Source: Planctomycetota bacterium
GTDB lineage: Bacteria > Planctomycetota > B15-G4 > SIAN01
Direction of reading: 5' to 3'
Length of the DNA: 64,000 bases
Assembly: GCA_016795285.1 (NCBI GenBank)
Contig: JAEUIC010000011.1
Location: 62,001-126,000, forward strand
Shown here: positions 51,675 through 60,758 of the stretch, piece after piece
How positions within the stretch are numbered: position 1 is the first letter of the stretch
How the letters are laid out: the number at the start of each line of letters is the position of its first letter
Program-made: the position numbers and the translations under genes
The notes under the pieces: model-generated
Databases searched by the model: none
The model's input: only the letters and a program-made list of their open reading frames with translations
Told to the model about the DNA's origin: nothing

Positions 51675-53440
51675 GGCGGCGCCACGCGGGAGTCGCTGCC
51701 GCCGCGGCGGCGCTGCTCGCGGCGTGCGAGCGGCCGCCGGCGCCGCCGTCCGCGCCCCCCGCGCCCGCGCCCCGCCCGGCTGCTGCGCCAAGCCCCGCCG
51801 CAGCGCCCGCGACGAGCCCTGCTGCGCCCGGGCTCTTCGTCGATCGCAGCGCGGAGAGCGGCGTCGACTTCGTCCATTGCAGCGGCGGCGCCGGCAAGAA
51901 GCTCTTGGTCGAGATCAACGCCGGCGGCGTGAGCCTGCTCGACTACGACGGCGACGGCGACTTGGACCTCTTCTGCGCGCAAGGCGCAGCGTTGCCCGGC
52001 TTCGACGCAACGGGGCGCGACCTGCGCGACCGCCTCTACCGCAACGACGGCGCTTGGCGCTTCACCGACGTGACCGATGCGACCGGCGCCTTCGACGCGG
52101 CGTTCACCTACGCCGCCGCCTGCCCTGACGTCGACGGCGACGGCGACCCCGACCTCTACCTCGCCAACGCCGGGCGCAACACGTGGCTGCGCAACGACGT
52201 CGCGACGAGCGGCCGCTTCACGGAAGTCACCGCCGAGCTCGGCGGCGAGAGCCCCGAGTGGTCGACCGCGGCCGCCTTCCTCGACTTCGATCGCGACGGC
52301 GATCTCGACCTCTACGTGGTGAACTACGTCGCGCTCGTGCTCGACCACCCGGGCTGCGGCAACCTCGCCAAGGGGGAGGCGTGGCGCAGCTACTGCCACC
52401 CCGACGAGTTCGCGCCCGCCCCCGATCGCCTCTACCGCAACGACGGCGGCCGCTTCGTCGACGCGAGCGACGTGCTCGGAGCGGCCGGCCGCGGCGGCGC
52501 CGGGCTCGGCGCGGTGCCGTGCGACTACGACGGCGATGGCGACGTCGACCTCTTCGTCGCCAACGACTCGACGCCGAACTTCCTCTGGCGCAACGACGGC
52601 GAGGCGGGCGCGCTGCGCTTCACCGAGGTCGCGGGCGAGGCGTGGGTGGCCGTCGACGGTTCGGGCGTCAGCACCGCGGCGATGGGCTGCGATTTCGGCG
52701 ACGTCGAGGGCGACGGCGACTTCGACCTCGTGGTCGCCAACCTCGCGATGGAGGTGAACAACTTCTACCGCAACGACGGCCACGCCCGCTTCGACGACCG
52801 CAGCCAGGCGAGCGGCTTCGGGCCCCCGTCGCTCCTCTACGTCGGCTTCGGCTGCGAGCTCTTCGACGCCGACCTCGACGGCGACCAGGATGCGCTGATC
52901 GCCAACGGCCACGTCATCGACAACGTCGAGCTCTACGAGCCGGCGCAGACCTTCCGCCAGCCGCCCCTCCTGATGAGCAACGACGGCCGCGGCCGCTTCC
53001 GGCGGCTGCCGATCGACGAGGCGGGCGGCTACTTCGCGACGCGGCAGGTCGGGCGCGGGCTCGCGATCGGCGACCTCGATGGCGACGGCGATGCGGACGC
53101 GGTGGTCGGCCACTGGAACGGCAGGCCGGCGCTGCTCGAGAACCGGACGCGGCACGACGGCGCGGGGCCGCGCTGGATCGGGGTCGCCCTGGTGGGCAGC
53201 GGCGCCAACCGACAGGCGCTCGGGGCGCAGGTGCGCGTCATCGCGAACGGCCGTACGCAGGTCGACGAGGTGCGCGGCGTGAGCAGCTACCTCGCCTTCC
53301 ACGACCTGCGCCTCTCCTTCGCCCTCGGGGAGGCGACGGCGGCCGACTCGGTCGAAGTGCGCTGGCCCGACGGGCGCCGTTCCACCCACGGCCCGCTCGC
53401 CGCGGGGCAGTGGCATCGAATCGAGGCGCCGGCGCGCTGA
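51671..53440 (+). CDS. CRTAC1-family lipoprotein (FG-GAP/VCBS propeller plus ASPIC/UnbV)
   Basis: This 589-residue exported protein has a signal peptide ending LLAAC (lipobox near residue 19), a Pro/Ala-rich linker and at least seven calcium-loop repeats (YDGDGDLDLF, DVDGDGDPDLYLAN, FDRDGDLDLYVV, YDGDGDVDLFVAN, VEGDGDFDLVVAN, LDGDQDALIAN, LDGDGDADAVVG). It ends in an ASPIC/UnbV domain (ALGAQVRVIANGRTQVDEV, SVEVRWPDGRRS). The GTG start overlaps the TrmO-TPR stop by 4 nt. It is the second CRTAC1 protein in the window and should be displayed at the cell surface. Its partner is probably the TPR protein. Confidence 0.86.
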   Translation: MRRRHAGVAAAAAALLAACERPPAPPSAPPAPAPRPAAAPSPAAAPATSPAAPGLFVDRSAESGVDFVHCSGGAGKKLLVEINAGGVSLLDYDGDGDLDLFCAQGAALPGFDATGRDLRDRLYRNDGAWRFTDVTDATGAFDAAFTYAAACPDVDGDGDPDLYLANAGRNTWLRNDVATSGRFTEVTAELGGESPEWSTAAAFLDFDRDGDLDLYVVNYVALVLDHPGCGNLAKGEAWRSYCHPDEFAPAPDRLYRNDGGRFVDASDVLGAAGRGGAGLGAVPCDYDGDGDVDLFVANDSTPNFLWRNDGEAGALRFTEVAGEAWVAVDGSGVSTAAMGCDFGDVEGDGDFDLVVANLAMEVNNFYRNDGHARFDDRSQASGFGPPSLLYVGFGCELFDADLDGDQDALIANGHVIDNVELYEPAQTFRQPPLLMSNDGRGRFRRLPIDEAGGYFATRQVGRGLAIGDLDGDGDADAVVGHWNGRPALLENRTRHDGAGPRWIGVALVGSGANRQALGAQVRVIANGRTQVDEVRGVSSYLAFHDLRLSFALGEATAADSVEVRWPDGRRSTHGPLAAGQWHRIEAPAR

Positions 53441-53501
53441 AGGCGAGCACGGCGAACGGCGCTCCGCCGCGCGCCGCCGCGCTCCGGCTCGTTGCCAGCG
53501 G

Positions 53502-53519
53502 GCGTCACTTTCTTGTCAC
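53502..53519 (+). promoter_or_regulatory. Direct repeat resembling a PhoB box
   Basis: GCGTCAC-TTTC-TTGTCAC is two 7-mers with a 4-nt spacer (11-nt period), similar in layout to Pho boxes. It lies in the 312-bp gap between the CRTAC1 gene and the gene at 53753. That gap also holds GC-TAACCT (53672-53677) and otherwise nothing I recognise. The distance to the start (over 230 nt) makes a direct role uncertain. Confidence 0.25.
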
Positions 53520-53752
53520 GGCCGGAAACAGAAACGCGTCCGCTGCGTTCCGAAGAGCGGGCCGTCGGCGGCATCGGTGCTTCGGCTGCGAGGAAAATTG
53601 GCGCGCGGGTGCGAACTCGAGCGGTGGAACGTGGTCCATGGTGGGACCCGGCGCCGGCGCGGGACGCCCGCTAACCTGCCGACCGCCATTGCACCGATTG
53701 GCCGCCCGGCCGGTAGGGTCCGCTCGAAACCTCAGGGAAGGGGAGTCCGTCG

Positions 53753-55597
53753 ATGAGTTGGATCGTGAGCCTTGCACTCGCCGCGACGACCGGACTGGCG
53801 CTCGCCAGCGCCGCACCCGCGACGCTCGCCACGCTCGCGCCGAGGGGCTTGGCGCTGAACGCGCCGGCGCCGGCGCTCGACGTGCCGAACCGCGCGTACC
53901 GCGACCCGGTCCACAAGTTCTCGTTCAAGATGTACGCGGACTGGGAGCAGGTGCCGGTCGAGATCACCGAGAAGTACGAGGTCGCGAAGTTCTACGAGAA
54001 GGGCGAGCGCGGCGACTGGTTCTCGCCCGAGATCAACGTCTTCCGCATCGACAAGAAGACGGGCGCCGGCGGGCCGGTCACCGGGCTCGACCCGAAGAAG
54101 ATCGACGACGAGGCGGTGCGCAAGCTCCTCGAAGCGGCGAACGCTCCGAAGACCGTCTTCGACCTCGCCTTCGGCAACCTGATCATGCCGCAGGGCGCGA
54201 AGCCGTGTGATCCCGCCTCCTTCAAGCCGATCACCTCGTACGACAAGGTCGACGGCAAGCTCTGGATCCACGAGATCCACCGCGGCGACAACCCGAAGGA
54301 CAAGACCGAGTACCTGCTGGTGATGCTGGTCGCCTTCGAGAAGGAGGGGATCGAGTACGGCATCCGCTTCTCGGGCCCGGCGCGCCGCCGCAAGGAGTTC
54401 GAGCCGGCGCTGAAGACCATGGCCAAGTCGTTCGTCTTCTTCGACGACAAGGCGAAGGAGGTCGTCAGCCTCGACAAGGTGCTGGACGGCGTGAACATCA
54501 CGCCGAAGCGCCGCGGCGAGATCCAGAAGGGGCTCGTGAAGGGCTGGGGCGTGGAGGTCAGCCCGAAGAAGAACTACGTCATCATCTACAACACGAAGAA
54601 CAACAAGAACAAGCTGCTGGCCGAGACCATCGCCAAGCGCATCGAGGGCATCCGCGAGCAGATCTACGAGGTGCAGTTCCCGCCGGCCGAGCCGGTGAAG
54701 GCGGTCTCGATCGTGCGCGTCTGCGGCGATCGCAACGAGTACCACAAGTACGGCGGCCCGGGCGGCTCGGCGGGCTACTGGAACAGCTGGGCCGAGGAGC
54801 TCGTCTTCTACGACGCGAGCCCCGCCAAGCAGATCGACGACGACACGCTCGCGGTGCTCTACCACGAGGCGTTCCACCAGTACATCTACTACAGCGTCGG
54901 CAGCGTGGCGCCCCACTCGTGGTTCAACGAGGGGCACGGCGACTACTACGCGGGCGCGAAGTGGAAGTCGAACAAGTGGAAGGTCGGCCCGTTCGACTGG
55001 CGCGTCGGGACGGTGAAGAACGCGATCCGCCAGGGGCCGCGCGATTCGGCGGTGCAGAAGGACGAGAAGACCGGCAAGGAGCGCCGGATCTACGCCAGCG
55101 ACAAGGGCTACACGCCGCTGAAGGACCTGGTCGCCTTCAGCCAGGGCGACTACTACAGCTACCCCGGCGTGAGCTATGCGCAGGGCTGGAGCCTCATCTA
55201 CTTCCTGCGCGAAGAGGTCCCGAACAACAAGAAGTACGCCGAGAAGTGGGGCAAGATCCTCGACACCTACTTCACCGCGCTGAAGCGCGAGGTGAACAAG
55301 GAAGGGAAGCTGCGCCGCCGCGGCTTCGGCGACGACGAGCCGCCGGCGCCCGACGACCCGAAGAAGCCGGGCGATCCGACCGAGCCGGACGAGCCGACCG
55401 ATCCGACCGATCCTGCCGATCCGACGCCGCCGGGCGAGGGCGACGAACCGCCGGCCGATCCCGGCTTCCAGCCGATGCAGGAGGGCGACGTCTCCGAGTC
55501 GGCGCTCGAGATCGCGCTGCGCGAGGCGTTCGCCGGCGTCGACTTCGCCGAACTCGAGACCGCGTGGAAGGAGTTCACGTTGAAGGTCTCGGGCTGA
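53753..55597 (+). CDS. Secreted HExxH metallopeptidase-like protein (DUF1570-like)
   Basis: This 614-residue exported protein has a signal peptide (MSWIVSLALAATTGLALASAAPA), an N-terminal domain of about 200 residues typical of PsbP/lipoprotein-like folds (YRDPVHKFSFKMYADWEQVP) and a gluzincin-like domain with H371-E372-x2-H375 and E393 in WFNEGHGDYYAG. This is a full zinc set, as in the DUF1570 group of Planctomycetota. An acidic PDEPTDPTDPADPTPP linker precedes a short C-terminal helix region. The ATG has GGGAAGGGGAG upstream. It should act outside the cytoplasm. Peptidase activity is inferred from motif only. Confidence 0.75.
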   Translation: MSWIVSLALAATTGLALASAAPATLATLAPRGLALNAPAPALDVPNRAYRDPVHKFSFKMYADWEQVPVEITEKYEVAKFYEKGERGDWFSPEINVFRIDKKTGAGGPVTGLDPKKIDDEAVRKLLEAANAPKTVFDLAFGNLIMPQGAKPCDPASFKPITSYDKVDGKLWIHEIHRGDNPKDKTEYLLVMLVAFEKEGIEYGIRFSGPARRRKEFEPALKTMAKSFVFFDDKAKEVVSLDKVLDGVNITPKRRGEIQKGLVKGWGVEVSPKKNYVIIYNTKNNKNKLLAETIAKRIEGIREQIYEVQFPPAEPVKAVSIVRVCGDRNEYHKYGGPGGSAGYWNSWAEELVFYDASPAKQIDDDTLAVLYHEAFHQYIYYSVGSVAPHSWFNEGHGDYYAGAKWKSNKWKVGPFDWRVGTVKNAIRQGPRDSAVQKDEKTGKERRIYASDKGYTPLKDLVAFSQGDYYSYPGVSYAQGWSLIYFLREEVPNNKKYAEKWGKILDTYFTALKREVNKEGKLRRRGFGDDEPPAPDDPKKPGDPTEPDEPTDPTDPADPTPPGEGDEPPADPGFQPMQEGDVSESALEIALREAFAGVDFAELETAWKEFTLKVSG

Positions 55598-55607
55598 GAC
55601 GACGGAG

Positions 55608-55642
55608 CGTCCCGCCCGCCGCACGAGGAGCGGCGCGGGACG
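55608..55642 (+). terminator. Hairpin after the HExxH protein gene
   Basis: CGTCCCG-CC-CGCCGC pairs with GCGGCG-CGGGACG (13 bp with a two-base bulge, loop ACGAGGA). It starts 10 nt after the stop at 55597. No T-tract follows. Confidence 0.5.
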
Positions 55643-55770
55643 TCCAACCGGACCGAACGAGGATCGAACCGGTTGCGTCGATCGTGCGTAGCCGCGCGGT
55701 CGACGCGCCTTCGCTTCGCGGCGCGCGATCGCGCCCATGAGCGCGCCGGGAACTGCATCGGGAAGAGTGC

Positions 55771-56163
55771 ATGGCGTCCGTCGCTCGCAAGTGTCCCTCC
55801 TGCGCTGGCGCGATCGCATCACCGCAGGCGACCGGCTGCGAATGGTGCGGGACGCCGCTCGCCGGCGCGCCGGTCGCCGCCCCGAAGCCGCCGCTCGCCC
55901 AGCCGGTCGGTTCGGTCGAGGCCGCGCGGCTCGATCAGGCGCTGCGGCAGCTCGAGGCGCTGCAGCCGCCGCGCCAGAGCGGGCTGCGCGGCTGCGCGTT
56001 CTTCGTGCTGCTGGCAGCGGCGGTGCTGTTCGTCTTCCTGCTGCTCTTCATGAGTGCCGGCGAGCCGGAGCCGGCGCCGAGCCCGAGCGCCGTCGACACT
56101 CCGGTCGAAGCGCCCGCGGCTCCCCCCGTCGAGCGGCCCGTCGAGCGGCAGAGCGGCCGCTGA
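55771..56163 (+). CDS. Zinc-ribbon single-pass membrane protein
   Basis: This 130-residue protein has an N-terminal zinc ribbon (CPSC near residue 8 and CEWC near 23), a Pro/Ala linker, one transmembrane helix (about residues 77-95, FFVLLAAAVLFVFLLLFM) and a Pro/Glu/Val-rich tail. The tail would be outside the cytoplasm. Similar small proteins are widespread with no assigned role. The ATG at 55771 has GGGAAGAG about 5-8 nt upstream. It is convergent with the MFS gene 16 nt away. Confidence 0.7.
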   Translation: MASVARKCPSCAGAIASPQATGCEWCGTPLAGAPVAAPKPPLAQPVGSVEAARLDQALRQLEALQPPRQSGLRGCAFFVLLAAAVLFVFLLLFMSAGEPEPAPSPSAVDTPVEAPAAPPVERPVERQSGR

Positions 56164-56179
56164 TCCTGCCGCGCGCGGG

Positions 56180-57367
56180 CTACTGCGGCGCGGGGAGCTC
56201 CGCCGGGCGGCGCGCCGGCAGCAACCGGTAGAGCAGCGTGCTCAGCAGGCCGACGGCGGCGACCACCGACCAGAGCAGGTGCGGCCCGCCCCGATCGAGC
56301 AGCGTCATGCCGAACTTCGGGCCGATGGTGAGCCCCGCCCCGAACGCGAGCGTCAGCGTCCCCATGTAGAGGCCGCGGCGGTTCGCCGGCGCGAGGTCGT
56401 TGATCAACGCCGACATCGCCGGCATCGCGATCATCTCGCCGAAGGTCCAGATCACGACCGCGCCGACGATCGTCCACCAGGTGTGGGCGAACGCCATCGA
56501 GCCGAAGCCGGCGGTGGTCAGCAACGAGCCGACCACCAGCGACTTGCGGTGGCTCCAGTGGGAGAGCCGCGTGTTCAACTCCACCTCGATCAGCACGATC
56601 AGCAGCGTGTTCACCGTGATGGTGAGGCCGTAGTCGAACTTGCGCAGCCCGAGGTGGTGCGTCATGTAGTAGGCCATCGTCGAGTCGTGCTGGAAGAACA
56701 TCACCGCGTTCAGCACGGTCGCCGCGAAGAAGCAGAGCAGCGCCCCGTCGCGCGCCAGCACGCGCAACGCCGAGCCGTGCGGCCGCTCGTGGCGCACCGC
56801 GGCCGGGAGCGGGGTGCGCAGCAGCACCAGCGCCGCGATCAGGCTCGCCGCGGCGTCGACCCAGAAGATCCAGAGGAAGTCGATCTCGGCGAGGAAGCCG
56901 CCGAGCGCCGGCCCGATCGAGAGGCCGAAGTTGATGGCGAGGCGCGACAGCACGAACGCCTGCTTGCGCAGCGGATCGGGCGCGACCTCGGCGACCAGCG
57001 TCATCAGCGCGGGGCGCGGCATCTCGTTGCAGAGCGAGAAGAGGACGGTGGCCGCGACGACTGCGGTGAAGCTCCGCGCCAGCGGGTAGCACGCCACCGC
57101 GAGCGCGGCCGCCACCAGCGAGGTGCGCAGCACGCGGCGCGGCCCGAAGCGGTCGGAGAGCCAGCCGGAGAGCGGCGCCGCCACCAGCGTGGTCGCGCCG
57201 TAGAGCGAGAGGACCCAGCCGGCGCGCGCCTCCTCGAAGCCGAGGCGCTGGACGAGGTAGAGCACGAGGAACGGTCGCACCATCACGCCGGCGCGGTTGA
57301 TGAAGGTCGCCAGCGCGATCAGGAAGCTCGCGCGCGGGAGGCCGGCGAGGCCACGCCAGGGATTCAC
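56180..57367 (-). CDS. MFS transporter
   Basis: This 395-residue protein has about twelve membrane helices. Motif A is SGWLSDRFGPRRVLRTSL (about residues 66-83), with other MFS landmarks such as LSLYGATTLVAAPL and NRRGLYMGTLTLAFGAGLTIGPKFG in the second half. It probably exports a drug or metabolite by proton antiport (DHA1-type, MdtH-like). The ATG at 57367 has CTGGAG upstream, and a box GC-TACAGT lies at 57413-57418 (reverse), so this mRNA should have a leader of about 40 nt. The substrate is unknown. Confidence 0.85.
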   Translation of the reverse strand: MNPWRGLAGLPRASFLIALATFINRAGVMVRPFLVLYLVQRLGFEEARAGWVLSLYGATTLVAAPLSGWLSDRFGPRRVLRTSLVAAALAVACYPLARSFTAVVAATVLFSLCNEMPRPALMTLVAEVAPDPLRKQAFVLSRLAINFGLSIGPALGGFLAEIDFLWIFWVDAAASLIAALVLLRTPLPAAVRHERPHGSALRVLARDGALLCFFAATVLNAVMFFQHDSTMAYYMTHHLGLRKFDYGLTITVNTLLIVLIEVELNTRLSHWSHRKSLVVGSLLTTAGFGSMAFAHTWWTIVGAVVIWTFGEMIAMPAMSALINDLAPANRRGLYMGTLTLAFGAGLTIGPKFGMTLLDRGGPHLLWSVVAAVGLLSTLLYRLLPARRPAELPAPQ

Positions 57368-57446
57368 GACTCGACTCCAGGAGCGCCGGCAGAGCGGCGA
57401 AAGGGGCGCAGCACTGTAGCGCCGCGCCGCGCGTCGCCGCCTCCGC

Positions 57447-57452
57447 TACACT
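57447..57452 (+). promoter_or_regulatory. -10-like box GC-TACACT, probable leaderless promoter
   Basis: TACACT is followed by nine bases and then the ATG at 57462, with no Shine-Dalgarno sequence. The stretch TAnACTCCnCnnCCCATG is shared with the box at 34-39. Confidence 0.5.
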
Positions 57453-57461
57453 CCCCGCCCC

Positions 57462-58328
57462 ATGGCCATCGATCGCCCGATCTTCATCGTCGCGCCGCCG
57501 CGCTGCGGCACCACGCTCCTCTACCAGTGCCTCGTCGCCCATCCCGACGTCGGCTACTTCAACCGCGCCAACCGCAACTGGGTCGACTCGCCGCGCCTCG
57601 CCCACTGGATCACCAAGGTCGGCGGGCTGCTCGGCACCTACCGCGACACGCCGCGCGAGTCGCGCAGCATCTGGTTCCGCTTCTTCCCAGAGCGCGCAGT
57701 CGACGTCGCCGACGCGCGCGATGCGACGCCCGAGGCGCGCGCCTGGTTCGAGGAGCGCATCGAGGCGGTGCTGCGGCTGCGTGGCGCGAAGCGCTACTCG
57801 AACAAGCTGCCGGCCCACTCGCTGCAAGTCGACTTCCTCGCGGCGCTCTGGCCCGACGCGCTCTTCCTGCAGCCGCTGCGCGACTGGCGGGCGGTGGTCG
57901 CGTCGACGATGGTGAAGCGCGAGCGCGACTTCACCGGGCAGTGGTTCGGCGTGCGGGCGCTCGGCTGGCAGGAGCAGGCGAAGCGCCCGGCCCACCTCGC
58001 GGCGGCGTGGCACCACCGCGTCGTCCACGAGGAGCTCGCGCGCCAGGCGGCCGCGCGCCCCGGCCGCTTCCTGCCGGTGCAGTACGAGGAGTTGCTCGCT
58101 GCCCCGCAGGAGACGATGCGGCGCGTCTTCGACTTCTGCGGCCTGCCGCACGATGCGGCGCTGCTCGCCAAGGCGACGGCCGGCGTGCGGCCGACCTCCG
58201 ACAAGTGGCGCGAGACGCTGACGCCGCCGCTGCTGGCCGAGATCGAGCGCGAGCAGGGCGACGCGATGCGCGCCTACGAGTGGCGCTCGTCCGCCAGTAG
58301 CGCGGCCACGGCCGCCGCCGCGCCCTGA
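57462..58328 (+). CDS. PAPS-dependent sulfotransferase
   Basis: This 288-residue enzyme should move sulfate from PAPS to a hydroxyl or amine. The 5'-phosphosulfate loop is VAPPRCGTTLLYQCL (about residues 10-24), and the 3'-phosphate region is LRDWRAVVASTM (about residues 141-152). VQYEELLAAPQETMRRVFDF is the usual helix after the core. It faces the FAD oxidoreductase gene with a 55-nt tail-to-tail overlap and lies beside the glycan operon, so a sugar or lipid acceptor is likely. The start has no ribosome-binding site. Confidence 0.85.
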   Translation: MAIDRPIFIVAPPRCGTTLLYQCLVAHPDVGYFNRANRNWVDSPRLAHWITKVGGLLGTYRDTPRESRSIWFRFFPERAVDVADARDATPEARAWFEERIEAVLRLRGAKRYSNKLPAHSLQVDFLAALWPDALFLQPLRDWRAVVASTMVKRERDFTGQWFGVRALGWQEQAKRPAHLAAAWHHRVVHEELARQAAARPGRFLPVQYEELLAAPQETMRRVFDFCGLPHDAALLAKATAGVRPTSDKWRETLTPPLLAEIEREQGDAMRAYEWRSSASSAATAAAAP

Positions 58329-59824
58329 GCGACCGCCGGGGTCCCCTGCCCCGGGAAGATGGTGTCGCCGACGAGGTAGAGCCGCGGCAGCGGCGCGCGC
58401 GCCCCCGCCCACGTCCACGGCGGATTCGCGAGCGAGTGGCCGAGCCCGCCGACCTCGCCGTCGGGCCGCAGCGTGTAGCGCTCGAAGGTGCGCGGCGTGC
58501 CGGGCAGGAAGGGGCGCCATTCGCCGCGCCCGAGTTCCGGGAAGGCGCGCACGATCGCCGCCTGCATCGCCGCGGCGACTGCTGCCACCGCGGCATCGTC
58601 CGACGCGAACCGCCCGCGCGTCCACTCGGCCGGCCGCTCGACGTGGGTCGAGACGGTGAGCGCGCGGCGGCCGGGCGGCGCGCGGCCGCGCTCCCCTGCT
58701 CGCGAGAAGGAGAGGAAGAGGGAGTGCGCCGGCAGATGGGGCAGCGGCTGCGCCAGGTGGAGCTGGTGGAACGGCGTGCCGAGGTCGTCGAAGTCGGCCG
58801 GCACGCCGGCGTAGAGCGTGAACGCGCCGACCGCGACGCCGCGCGCCGTCTTCGCGCGGGCAAACGGCGCGAGCGCGGGCAGCAGCTCTGCCAGCGCCAA
58901 CAGCGGCACGTTCGCCACCACCGCGTCCGCTTCGAGCGACGCACCGCGCGCCGCACCCCCCGCCGCACCACCCGCCGCGGCCGCGAGCGCGAGGCGCCAC
59001 GGCGCGCCGCCGCCGCCGCCAACCCCGCCGCGCTCGAGCGCCACCACGCGCGTCCGCAGCCGCAGCTCGCCGCCGTCGCGCCGCAGCGCGCGCGCGAGCG
59101 CCTGCGGGAGCGCCGACAGCCCGCCGTCGAGCGCCCACGTGTCGCGCGGATAGGCGAGCCCGAGCGCCCCGAAGAGCCACGGCGTCGCCGCCGCGTCGCG
59201 CTGCGTGGTGATGGCGAGCTGCTCGGCGACGAAGCGGGCGCAACGGCTCTCCGGCGCGATGCGGTGATCGGCCAGCACGGCGGCGACGCTGCGGCGCAGC
59301 GCGGACAGCAGCGGCAGCAGCGCCAAGCGGCGCGGCGCCAGCAGCGCGAGCGTCTCGCGCCAGTTGCCCGGCGGGAAGCCGCCCGCTTGCGGCAGCAGCC
59401 GCCACGCCCGATCGGCGAGCGCCTCGGCCGCCGCGAAGAAGCCGACGACATCGCCCTCGCCGGCGAACGCGCGCGCCGCCTCCTCGCCCCAGCGCGCCGC
59501 ATCGGCGAAGCGACGCACGACGCGCCGCGCGCCGTCGGCTGCCTCGTCATGGACCACGACGCCGGGATCGCAGCGGACGCGCGGCAGCTCGAGCGCGAGC
59601 TCCTCGATCAGCTGCGCGATCGGCTGGCCGGGCAGGAGCCCCGACAGCGTCGTCGCGCCGACGTCGAAGCGGCAGCGCTCGCGCGTGAACCACGAGGCGC
59701 AACCGCCCGGCAGCGCATGCTGCTCCAGCACGACGACGCGCCGCCCGGCGCGCGCGAGGCGGGCGGCCGCCGCGAGCCCGCCGACGCCCGCGCCGATCAC
59801 CGCGACGTCGCAGCGCTCGCTCAC
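58274..59824 (-). CDS. FAD-dependent phytoene desaturase/CrtD-family oxidoreductase
   Basis: This 516-residue flavoprotein has an N-terminal dinucleotide fold (VAVIGAGVGGLAAAARLARA, then ALPGGCASWFTR), a substrate region (RDTWALDGGLSALPQALARAL) and the C-terminal FAD motif LYLVGDTIFPGQGTPAVAQGA. The family includes carotenoid desaturases, C-3',4'-desaturase CrtD and carotenoid isomerases, and also saturating enzymes that act on other isoprenoids. The ATG lies 10 nt after the second sulfotransferase stop, so it is the last gene of the glycan operon, an unusual setting for a carotenoid enzyme. Its 3' end overlaps the first sulfotransferase gene by 55 nt. Confidence 0.82.
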   Translation of the reverse strand: MSERCDVAVIGAGVGGLAAAARLARAGRRVVVLEQHALPGGCASWFTRERCRFDVGATTLSGLLPGQPIAQLIEELALELPRVRCDPGVVVHDEAADGARRVVRRFADAARWGEEAARAFAGEGDVVGFFAAAEALADRAWRLLPQAGGFPPGNWRETLALLAPRRLALLPLLSALRRSVAAVLADHRIAPESRCARFVAEQLAITTQRDAAATPWLFGALGLAYPRDTWALDGGLSALPQALARALRRDGGELRLRTRVVALERGGVGGGGGAPWRLALAAAAGGAAGGAARGASLEADAVVANVPLLALAELLPALAPFARAKTARGVAVGAFTLYAGVPADFDDLGTPFHQLHLAQPLPHLPAHSLFLSFSRAGERGRAPPGRRALTVSTHVERPAEWTRGRFASDDAAVAAVAAAMQAAIVRAFPELGRGEWRPFLPGTPRTFERYTLRPDGEVGGLGHSLANPPWTWAGARAPLPRLYLVGDTIFPGQGTPAVAQGAAAAVAALLADERHS

Positions 59825-59834
59825 TCGCGCCGTT

Positions 59835-60758
59835 TCATTCGTAGCCGAGCGCCCGCACGCACGGCGCGAGCGCCTGCTCGAGCTGCGCGCGCAACGGCGG
59901 CTCGAGTTCGCGCCGCCAGCGCCCGACCGACTCCTGCGGCGAGGCCGCGGTGAGATGGCTCTGCCGCTGCGGCGCCTCGTGGAAGGCGCTCGCCATCGCG
60001 GCGACCCCGTCCGCCGCCACGCCCGCCCACTGCGCCACCTGCGCCAGCGCTCGTTCCGGCGCGGCCAGGAGCTCCTCGTAGCGCGCGACGTGCACCGTGA
60101 CGCCCGCCGCGCGCGCCGCGTCGAGCCGCGCCGGCAACCGCGTCCACGCCTGGCCGTAACGCCCTTCGAGCAGCTCGGTCAACGCTTGCGCCCGCCCCGC
60201 CTTCGGCGCCGCGCTCTCGCCCTCGCGATAGAAGAACTCCGACGCCGAGACGACCGCGTCGCGCGGATCGCGGACCAGCAGCACCAGGCAGGCCGCCGGC
60301 CACTGGCGCGCGAACTCGACCATCAGGTTGACGTAGACCTTCTCGGCGAACGCGCGCACCGCCGGCTTCTTCAGCGTCGTCGCGAGGCGCCGATAGAAGT
60401 CGCTCACGCCGGCGCGCGCCGCCTCGTCGAGGCGCGCCAGCACCGCGTCGCCGTAGTCGCGCTCGAGCTCCTGCTCGCGGCTCGAGAAGGGCGAGCGGCC
60501 GTTCTCGTAGACGCTCTTCGCCGGTTCGTAGCCGGAGGGCTCCCCCTCCGGCACGAGGCGCAGCGAGGCGCGCGCGAAGGAGACGTAGGTGGCGGGGCGC
60601 TGCTCGTGCGGCCAGCGCGGGCAGACGACGATCTCGGGGTGGCGCGAGAGCGCCTCGAGGAAGATCGTCCCGCCGCTGCGACCGTTGGCCAGCACCGCCA
60701 GCGGCTTCAGCTCGGTCGCCGCGGTCGAGCCCGGCGCGCTCTTGCGTCCGAAGATCAC
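59835..60758 (-). CDS. Sulfotransferase, second copy
   Basis: This 307-residue protein belongs to the sulfotransferase superfamily. The PAPS loop is VLANGRSGGTIFLEAL (about residues 23-38), and the 3'-phosphate site is CLVLLVRDPRDAVVSASEFF. VHVARYEELLAAPERALAQV matches the conserved helix. It is not a close copy of the sulfotransferase at 57462. The GTG at 60758 has AGGGAGG upstream and overlaps the glycosyltransferase stop by 4 nt. Sulfation of the glycan assembled by the same operon is likely. Confidence 0.85.
   Translation of the reverse strand: MIFGRKSAPGSTAATELKPLAVLANGRSGGTIFLEALSRHPEIVVCPRWPHEQRPATYVSFARASLRLVPEGEPSGYEPAKSVYENGRSPFSSREQELERDYGDAVLARLDEAARAGVSDFYRRLATTLKKPAVRAFAEKVYVNLMVEFARQWPAACLVLLVRDPRDAVVSASEFFYREGESAAPKAGRAQALTELLEGRYGQAWTRLPARLDAARAAGVTVHVARYEELLAAPERALAQVAQWAGVAADGVAAMASAFHEAPQRQSHLTAASPQESVGRWRRELEPPLRAQLEQALAPCVRALGYE

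Noticed and set aside
55935..59405. 1156-codon reverse-strand open frame
   Set aside because: It runs through the MFS and sulfotransferase genes in the wrong frame with Arg/Ala-rich translation. Real genes with motifs occupy the region.
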